This document shows positions 13,124-18,633 of a stretch of 18,633 nt of DNA, piece after piece. This DNA is from CAZEJK01 sp964512045 (GTDB taxonomy: Bacteria > Acidobacteriota > Thermoanaerobaculia > Thermoanaerobaculales > Sulfomarinibacteraceae): positions 1 through 18,633 of the forward strand of contig CAZEJK010000093.1 in the NCBI GenBank assembly GCA_964512045.1. The letters run 5' to 3'. Below the pieces are notes generated by a model. It was not told the DNA's origin. It searched no databases and saw only the letters and a program-made list of their open reading frames with translations. A program made the position numbers and the translations under genes. Every line of letters starts with the position of its first letter. The first letter of the stretch is position 1.

Positions 13124-14495
13124 CGATCCCAAGGTTGCGGATCTTCTCCCACAACGTCTTCCGAGCGATCCCGAGCATCTTCGCCGCATCGCTCCGGTGG
13201 CCGCCGGAGGCCTCCAGCGCTCTCTGGATCGCTGCAATCTCTGCATCTCGCACTGCCTCGTCGAGTGGAACGACCTTCGGTGCAGCGGCGCGCCGGACCC
13301 CCTTGCGGCCAGCCACCTGGCGAAGCTGCGGCGGCAGCTCCTCGAGGGTCAGGCGTCCGTTCTTGCAAAACAGGACCGCCCTCTCCAAGACGTTGCGAAG
13401 CTCCCGGACGTTGCCCGGCCACTGGTGGGCCTCCAACACCTCCCACACGTCGTCGGCGACCTCCTCAACCGGGTTCCCGGTCGTGCTCGAAAACTCTTTG
13501 ATGAACGCTCGTGCGATCAGTGGGATGTCCTCGGTACGCTCACGCAACGGGGGAAGATGGATGGTGACGGTATTGATCCGGAAGAACAGGTCCTCGCGAA
13601 ACTGGCCTTCGGCCACGTCCTCCTCCAGCGAGCGCAGGCTCGCCGAGATGATCCGCACGTCGACGTCTCGCGGGCGGCTCGAACCGAGACGTTCGATTCT
13701 CCGCTCCTGGAGAACCCGGAGCAGCTTGACCTGCACGCTCAGAGGGATCTCGCCGACCTCGTCCAGCAGCAAGGTCCCCCCATCCGCAGCTTCGAAACGG
13801 CCGATCTGTCGCTGATTGGCGCCAGTGAAGGCGCCACGCTCGTATCCGAACAGCTCCGACTCGATCAACGTCTCCGGCAACGAGGCGCAGCTGACCTTGA
13901 TATACGGCTTCGAGCGCCGCTGGGAGTTATAGTGGACCGCGTTGGCCACCAGCTCCTTGCCGGTACCGGACTCGCCCTCGATGAGAACCGTGACGTCCGC
14001 CTTGGACACCGTCTTGATGAGCTCGTAGACCTCTTGCATCTTGGGGCTCTTGCCGATGATATTGGCAAACGAGTACCGCTCCTCGAGCTGCTCCTGGAGC
14101 CTGAGGTTCTGCTGGCGCAGGACCCGGTTGGAGCACACGTTACCGAGGCGGACCTTCAGCTGCTCCATGGAGAACGGCTTGGTGATGAAGTCCGCGGCGC
14201 CCGCGCGCATCGCCTCCACCGCTCGATCCACGGTAGCGTGGGCCGTGAGAATGACCACCGTGGTGTCCGGGCTCGTCTCCTTGATGCGCCGGAGCACCTC
14301 GAGGCCACCCAGCTTCGGCATCATGAGGTCTGCGAGAACCAGATCGTGCTCCATCCTCTCGTACAGCACCAACCCCTCGGCGCCGTCCTCGGCCACCGAC
14401 ACCTCCCAGCCTTCCTTGCGCATCGCATCCGCGATGGTGACCCGCAGGATGGGCTCATCCTCGACGATCAGCATCCGGTAGCCGCACGCGCTCAT
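13113..14495 (-). CDS. NtrC-family sigma-54 response regulator
   Basis: A 460-residue three-domain activator. Receiver at about 7-120 with E12/D13, phospho-acceptor D56 (LVLADLMMP), T84 and K106. AAA+ sigma-54 interaction domain at about 143-370, with Walker A GESGTGKE (174-181), GAFTGA loop (221-226) and Walker B LLLDE (242-246). Fis-type helix-turn-helix at about 415-455. It should bind upstream dyads and open sigma-54 promoters when phosphorylated. The usual sensor I ATN/ATH is SASL here (284-287), an uncommon change. The ATG has GGGAGGAGG upstream and overlaps the kinase stop by 4 nt, so the upstream kinase is its partner. It is followed by hypC, and the obvious target is the sigma-54 promoter before the cytochrome b operon. 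Orthology to HydG/ZraR or HoxA/HupR cannot be decided by eye. Confidence 0.94.
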   Translation of the reverse strand: MSACGYRMLIVEDEPILRVTIADAMRKEGWEVSVAEDGAEGLVLYERMEHDLVLADLMMPKLGGLEVLRRIKETSPDTTVVILTAHATVDRAVEAMRAGAADFITKPFSMEQLKVRLGNVCSNRVLRQQNLRLQEQLEERYSFANIIGKSPKMQEVYELIKTVSKADVTVLIEGESGTGKELVANAVHYNSQRRSKPYIKVSCASLPETLIESELFGYERGAFTGANQRQIGRFEAADGGTLLLDEVGEIPLSVQVKLLRVLQERRIERLGSSRPRDVDVRIISASLRSLEEDVAEGQFREDLFFRINTVTIHLPPLRERTEDIPLIARAFIKEFSSTTGNPVEEVADDVWEVLEAHQWPGNVRELRNVLERAVLFCKNGRLTLEELPPQLRQVAGRKGVRRAAAPKVVPLDEAVRDAEIAAIQRALEASGGHRSDAAKMLGIARKTLWEKIRNLGIEVP

Positions 14496-15970
14496 GTCAC
14501 GCCTCCTCCCGGTCCACGCCGACTCTGGACCTCAAGGGGAAATGCCAGGCGGAACACGGTACCCTCGCCCGGGCGGCTGTGCACGTCGATCGAGCCACCA
14601 TGCCCCTGGACAATGGTGTAGGAGACCGCCAGACCCAGGCCGGTCCCTTCACCCACCTCGCGGGTGGTGAAGAACGGCTCGAAGATCCGGTCCTTGAGCT
14701 CCTCGGGCACCCCGGTGCCGGTATCCTCCACCTCCACCTCGGCCTTCCCCCCGCGCACGCGGGTCCTCAGTGTCAGGGTACCGCCACTCGGCATCGCCTG
14801 CACGGAGTTCAAGATCAGATTGAGAAACAGCTGCTCCATCTGAAAGTGGTCTGCGCGGATCACGGGATCGTGCTCCGACAGCTCCCACTCGACCTCGACC
14901 CCTGCCTTGCGCACCTGATAACCCGCGAGCTCCATGACATGGCGCAGGCTGTGGTTCAGCGATGTGGGCTCCGGCCGCAGCGGCCGCTGACGGGAGAAAT
15001 CGAGGAGATTATGGATGATACGCCCGATCCGCTTCAGACCGTCGCGGATCATCGGCAGGTACCGTGCCTGCAGGTCGAGGTCCTGCGGGCTGCTCTCCAG
15101 CGCCTCCACGCACGTGAGGATCCCACCCAGGGGGTTGTTGACCTCGTGCGCGACACCCGCCGCCAGGGTGCCCATCGCCGCCATCTTCTCCGTGTGCGCC
15201 AGCTGCGCACGTCTGAGATCCTCCAGCTCACGTGCTCGCTCGAGCTCCGACACCATGGTGTTGAACGCCACCGCGAGGTCACCAACCTCGTCCCGACTCG
15301 ACGGCTGCACCCGTACATCCAGGTCACCGCGGCCGGCGCGCACCATCAGCCGGTGCAGGTCGAGAATCGGACGGATCAGCGACTCCACGTAGAAGGCGGT
15401 CATCACCGAGTTGCCGAGAGACAGCAACAGGAACAGCACAAACGCCTGGACCACCATGCTCCCCATCTGCTCGCGCAGGGTCGGGAGATCGAACGCCATG
15501 ATCAACGTCCCCCACACCCGCGTGGAGATGTTCAGCGGCGACTGCACCTCGATGTACCGGCCGAGCTCGGCGCTCCACCGCTCGCTCCATTGCACTCCCG
15601 ACTGTGGGTCCTCGACGTCCAGGGGACGGTCGAACGGATCGCCCAGCTCTTGCCAACGGTTCGTGTACAGGATCTTGCCCTCGGGATCCACCACCCACAC
15701 AGCAATCACACCGGGCTCGTCCCAGGCGAGAAGCTCGGCGATGTAGTTGTCAATGATCCCGGACTCTGTAATCAGCCCGATCTCCTCGTACATGAAGGCG
15801 TTGGTGATCGGCACGGCGAGTGCCTCGGCCACGGCCGCTCCGCGGCTCACGGTCTGGCGGTACAGCTGGTTCCGCTCGTATAGCATCAGCAGGACAGTCA
15901 CCAGGCACATGGTGACCGCGACAACGGTGTTCGAGTACAGGAAGAACTTCGTTCGCAGCCCGAGGCGCAT
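14492..15970 (-). CDS. membrane sensor histidine kinase (HAMP, HisKA)
   Basis: A 492-residue kinase. TM1 is about 11-31 and TM2 about 172-195, enclosing a periplasmic domain of about 140 residues. HAMP is at about 196-249. The H box is AGVAHEVNNPLGG with H275; N384/N388 (LNLILNSVQA), DTGTG (416-420), FEPFFTT and GTGLGL (442-447) give a complete ATPase domain of the NtrB type. Its start shares one base with the stop of the periplasmic binding protein (TGATG), and its stop overlaps the NtrC-type gene by 4 nt. Context says that the binding protein presents a ligand, or its absence, to the periplasmic domain and the kinase phosphorylates the regulator. The ligand is unknown. Confidence 0.93.
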   Translation of the reverse strand: MRLGLRTKFFLYSNTVVAVTMCLVTVLLMLYERNQLYRQTVSRGAAVAEALAVPITNAFMYEEIGLITESGIIDNYIAELLAWDEPGVIAVWVVDPEGKILYTNRWQELGDPFDRPLDVEDPQSGVQWSERWSAELGRYIEVQSPLNISTRVWGTLIMAFDLPTLREQMGSMVVQAFVLFLLLSLGNSVMTAFYVESLIRPILDLHRLMVRAGRGDLDVRVQPSSRDEVGDLAVAFNTMVSELERARELEDLRRAQLAHTEKMAAMGTLAAGVAHEVNNPLGGILTCVEALESSPQDLDLQARYLPMIRDGLKRIGRIIHNLLDFSRQRPLRPEPTSLNHSLRHVMELAGYQVRKAGVEVEWELSEHDPVIRADHFQMEQLFLNLILNSVQAMPSGGTLTLRTRVRGGKAEVEVEDTGTGVPEELKDRIFEPFFTTREVGEGTGLGLAVSYTIVQGHGGSIDVHSRPGEGTVFRLAFPLEVQSRRGPGGGVT

Positions 15971-16926
15971 CAGCTCGAGCCCTCACACTCGACCCGGAGA
16001 TCCTCTGCAGGCAGCTCGAGCGCCTGCGGCCCGAACACCTGGGCCGCCCACTCCCGGACGCACTCGTAGGCCGCATCGTCCACCTCTGCAAAGCCGGCCG
16101 CCAGCTCCGGGTCCCAGCCCGACATTCGCTCGCGCACCTTCGCCTCGTTGCGCGGAAGCTCGATCAGAAGGTGGCGAAGCATCGGCCCGAGGGTCGGCAT
16201 CCGCTCCGGGTGGACCACCAGCGGGAAGTTCGGAATCGGAGGCGACTGGGCCAGGATGCGGAGACCCCGTTCGGTGAACCGCTCGCCCACCAGGTCACGG
16301 ACCGCAGCTCCATCCACCTCCCCCATGAGAACGGCGCGCGCTGCCTTGTCGTGGTGAGGAAACGACGGGCAGGCCTGCAGGCGACTCTCCTCCACCCCAG
16401 CGGCGATCAGCATCAGCCGGGGTACCAGGTTCGACGAGGTGGAGAGCAACGGTCCGAACGCTATCCGTCCACCCTCGAGGTCGGCGAGCGAGCGGATCGG
16501 GCTGTCGTCCTCGACGACAATGGTGCTCCGGTACCACGCCCGATGAAAGGTGTTCAACCGTACCACCGGCAGCGCGCCGAACTCATGATGAGCCCGCACG
16601 TAGGTCAACGGTCCGAGGTACGCGACATCGACGGTCCCCTCGCGCAGCTCACGGACGGTCTCCGAGTACGACTTGCCGATCACCAGCTGCCACGGTGCTC
16701 CCCCGCGCTCGCTCATGTAGTCGATCAACGGCTGGTATCTGAGGTACATCAGACGGGGGTTGTAGAAACCGATCACTCCCAACCGCATCGGCTCGACGGA
16801 GGTCTCCGCAGTCTCGGCCGCCGAACGATCCGCGCCGCTGGCCACCATCAGAGCCACCGCAGCGAGCACGAGTGACACCGTCCACCACGCCACGCCGCGT
16901 CGTACTGAAAGCCGACGGTCACCCAT
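15970..16926 (-). CDS. PhnD-like periplasmic binding protein, probable sensor subunit
   Basis: A 318-residue exported protein. A basic N terminus (GDRRLSVRR) and hydrophobic stretch at about 13-31 form a signal peptide, with likely cleavage near SAA at 36-38. The rest is a type 2 periplasmic-binding fold of the phosphate/phosphite/phosphonate (PhnD) family: MRLGVIGFYNPRL at the start, YQPLIDYMSERG, DVAYLGPLTYV at about 100-110 and the ...GGRIAFGPLLSTSSN... hinge region. No ABC permease or ATPase is adjacent. Instead it is joined by a 1-nt overlap to a sensor kinase, so it most likely senses rather than transports. AGGAGA lies 6 nt before the ATG at 16926, and the gene overlaps the preceding methyltransferase gene by 8 nt. 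PhnD family members bind diverse ligands, so phosphonate should not be assumed. Confidence 0.87.
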   Translation of the reverse strand: MGDRRLSVRRGVAWWTVSLVLAAVALMVASGADRSAAETAETSVEPMRLGVIGFYNPRLMYLRYQPLIDYMSERGGAPWQLVIGKSYSETVRELREGTVDVAYLGPLTYVRAHHEFGALPVVRLNTFHRAWYRSTIVVEDDSPIRSLADLEGGRIAFGPLLSTSSNLVPRLMLIAAGVEESRLQACPSFPHHDKAARAVLMGEVDGAAVRDLVGERFTERGLRILAQSPPIPNFPLVVHPERMPTLGPMLRHLLIELPRNEAKVRERMSGWDPELAAGFAEVDDAAYECVREWAAQVFGPQALELPAEDLRVECEGSS

Positions 16927-18633
16927 CGCGGCTCTCCTGCGACGCCATCAGCTCTCGCAATCGAGCCACCACATCGGCCGCGCCGCACGCCGCGCCACCG
17001 CAGCGCAGCCGCCACCCTCGGCGCGCCGCCTCACGCTCGGACTCGGGTCCGACACAGACGGCAACCGCACCCTGCTTGGTGGGCTCGGGAGCTGGCATCG
17101 CCGCGTCCCAGGCACGCACCGTGGCCGGCGAGGTGAACACCACCGCGTGCACTCTTCCACGCTCGCACGAGGTGACCACATGGGGTGGGGGCTCCACGGG
17201 CCGCTCGCGGTACAGCACCGCCGGGACGACCTCGGCGCCACGCTCTGCGAGCGCCAGCTCCAATCGACCCGTCGGACGCTCGCTGCGCGGCCGGATCACT
17301 CGTACGCCGCCGAGCCCATCCAGTGCGCGCTCCAGGGCCCAGGCAGCATCGGCGGCATCGAGCGGCTCGAGACAGTGATCCGGCGTCCAGCCGACCGTCT
17401 CGGCCTGCTCTCGAGCCGCCTCGCCAACGGTCACCAACACACATCCGGCCAGAAGACGAAGGTCCCGGCCCGCCCTCGGCAAGGCGGCAGCCAGCTGCTC
17501 CACCGAGGCGCCGCTGGTCAGCACGAGCACATCCCCCACATCTGCGGTCAGTACCGCAGACAGCCCATCGTCCACGGGCTCCCTGAGGAGCATCGGGGCG
17601 TGCACCACCTCGGCGCCCGCGTCCGCGAGCTGTCCCTGCAGCCTTCGCGAGGCCGGTCCCGTGCCTGTGAGCAGAACCCTCCACCCGAACAGGGACTGGC
17701 GCTCGTACCAGGCGAACTCGTCGCGGTGGGCCACGGTGGGACCAATGACGAACACGGCCGGCGGCTGGATGCCGACGGCAGCAACGCGCTCAGGCAGGTC
17801 GGCGAGCGGCGCCGTCACCGCGCGCTGGGCCGGAGTGGTCCCACGTTCAATGACCGCGGCCGGCGTGTCTCCATCCATACCGCCGGCGAGAAGCCGCTCG
17901 ACCACCCTGGGCAGAGCGGTAACACCCATGTACCCCACGGTGGTCATATGCCGATCCCGCGCCACGGCCTCCCAGTCCACCTGAGGGTCCTCGCTCTTGC
18001 TGGACTCGTGGGCCGTGACCAGCTGCACACGAACCGCCTCCCGTCGATGCGTTACCGGAATCCCCGCGTACGCTGGACCGGCGATCCCGGCGGTCACACC
18101 CGGAACAACCTCGAACGGCACCCCCGCCGCAACCAGCTCCTGAATCTCCTCGCCTCCGCGTCCGAAGACCAGTGGGTCGCCACCCTTGAACCGGACAACC
18201 CGCTTCCCTTCCCGTGCCTTCTGTACCAGCAAGGCGTTGATCTGCGCCTGCGGGAAGGGGTGGTTCCCTGCGGTCTTGCCGACGTTGATCAGCTCCACCT
18301 CCGGTGCGAAGTCACCGGGGAGAGCAGGCTCGGCAAGCCGGTCGTACACCACCACGTCGGCCCGTCGCAGACGATCGAGCGCTTTGGTGGTCACCAGCCC
18401 CGGGTCTCCCGGGCCGGCGCCCGCCAGCGTCACGAGCCCGACCTGCTCCGCGTCGGCAGCAGCTTCGGGAGCCGTTGCCTGGCGCACATGGTGCTGACCG
18501 GCACGGCGCAACAGCTCCCGTTCCGGCGTGCTCCCATCCACCAGGGCCTGCAGGTGCTCCGGCGCCACCACCAGAGGTTGCCACGAGCCCTCCGCCAACG
18601 TCAGACGAAAGAAAGCGGACCACAGCTGCCGCC
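16919..18633 (-). CDS. uroporphyrinogen-III C-methyltransferase / uroporphyrinogen-III synthase fusion (5' partial)
   Basis: The frame stays open to the window edge, so the 5' end is missing; residues below are counted from a TTG at 18598. The SAM-dependent methyltransferase (CobA/SUMT) spans about 53-295: GAGPGDPGLVT (60-70), RFKGGDPLVFGRGGEE (136-151), VVPGVTAG and GIPVTHR. It makes precorrin-2 from uroporphyrinogen III. A HemD-like domain follows from about 305 to the end (GWRVLLTGTG, VLVLTSGASVEQL, VVFTSPATV, VAVCVGPESE), which closes the linear tetrapyrrole. The two fused steps feed siroheme, cobalamin or alternative heme routes. About 60 residues precede the methyltransferase; the segment near the edge (RQLWSAFFRL) vaguely resembles the C-terminal end of the CysG dehydrogenase domain, so a third domain upstream is possible. 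It overlaps the binding-protein gene by 8 nt. Confidence 0.92.
   Translation of the reverse strand, partial: RQLWSAFFRLTLAEGSWQPLVVAPEHLQALVDGSTPERELLRRAGQHHVRQATAPEAAADAEQVGLVTLAGAGPGDPGLVTTKALDRLRRADVVVYDRLAEPALPGDFAPEVELINVGKTAGNHPFPQAQINALLVQKAREGKRVVRFKGGDPLVFGRGGEEIQELVAAGVPFEVVPGVTAGIAGPAYAGIPVTHRREAVRVQLVTAHESSKSEDPQVDWEAVARDRHMTTVGYMGVTALPRVVERLLAGGMDGDTPAAVIERGTTPAQRAVTAPLADLPERVAAVGIQPPAVFVIGPTVAHRDEFAWYERQSLFGWRVLLTGTGPASRRLQGQLADAGAEVVHAPMLLREPVDDGLSAVLTADVGDVLVLTSGASVEQLAAALPRAGRDLRLLAGCVLVTVGEAAREQAETVGWTPDHCLEPLDAADAAWALERALDGLGGVRVIRPRSERPTGRLELALAERGAEVVPAVLYRERPVEPPPHVVTSCERGRVHAVVFTSPATVRAWDAAMPAPEPTKQGAVAVCVGPESEREAARRGWRLRCGGAACGAADVVARLRELMASQESRDG

Noticed and set aside
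13076..13246. Longer N terminus of hypC
   Set aside because: HypC must begin Met-Cys; the ATG at 13075 gives MCLAIPM and has a strong ribosome site.

Overview
The window is a GC-rich bacterial chromosome segment of about 18.6 kb. Apart from a small toxin-antitoxin pair at the left edge, every recognisable gene lies on the minus strand, and most neighbours overlap by 1 to 26 nt or nearly touch. The gene set is a CCG-domain iron-sulfur protein with a NarI/DsrM-like cytochrome b, a HEAT-repeat protein, Hyp hydrogenase maturation factors, an NtrC-family sigma-54 activator and a two-TM sensor kinase with a periplasmic binding protein. This suggests a Gram-negative anaerobe or facultative anaerobe of the old Deltaproteobacteria kind (Desulfobacterota, Myxococcota and relatives). 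The lineage is an inference from gene families only.

Layout by coordinate. 1-136: the likely tail of an upstream gene, then a good promoter. 149-804 (+): vapBC-type toxin-antitoxin pair. 888-5200 (-): carAB, carbamoyl-phosphate synthase, of the subtype shared with eukaryotic CAD/CPS1 and Bacteroidetes. It is preceded by a short arginine-rich leader ORF with a strong Shine-Dalgarno that overlaps the carA start. 5254-5562: an intergenic region with two degenerate short-unit repeats and two hairpins. 5563-10456 (-): an operon reading cytochrome b, CCG iron-sulfur protein, HEAT-repeat protein, stand-alone receiver, soluble PAS histidine kinase. 10457-10728: its control region, with a near-consensus sigma-54 promoter and several dyads upstream. 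10729-13075 (-): hypE, hypD, hypC (transcribed C-D-E). 13113-16926 (-): PhnD-like periplasmic protein, membrane histidine kinase and NtrC-type regulator, all overlapping. 16919-18633 (-): a uroporphyrinogen-III methyltransferase/HemD fusion that runs off the window.

How it may work together (inference). A periplasmic ligand-binding protein, a membrane kinase and a sigma-54 activator form a three-component sensing unit. It is joined head to tail with hypCDE, and a possible weaker sigma-54 promoter sits right before hypC. The next transcription unit downstream, the membrane redox complex, has a strong sigma-54 promoter. The simplest model is one regulator driving both NiFe-hydrogenase maturation and a quinone-linked iron-sulfur/cytochrome b complex, with tetrapyrrole synthesis genes translated just ahead of the sensor. 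The redox operon ends in its own cytosolic kinase and receiver, whose PAS domain carries a four-cysteine cluster that could report redox state. No hydrogenase structural genes, hypA, hypB or hypF are in the window. No tRNA, rRNA, CRISPR array or insertion sequence was seen.
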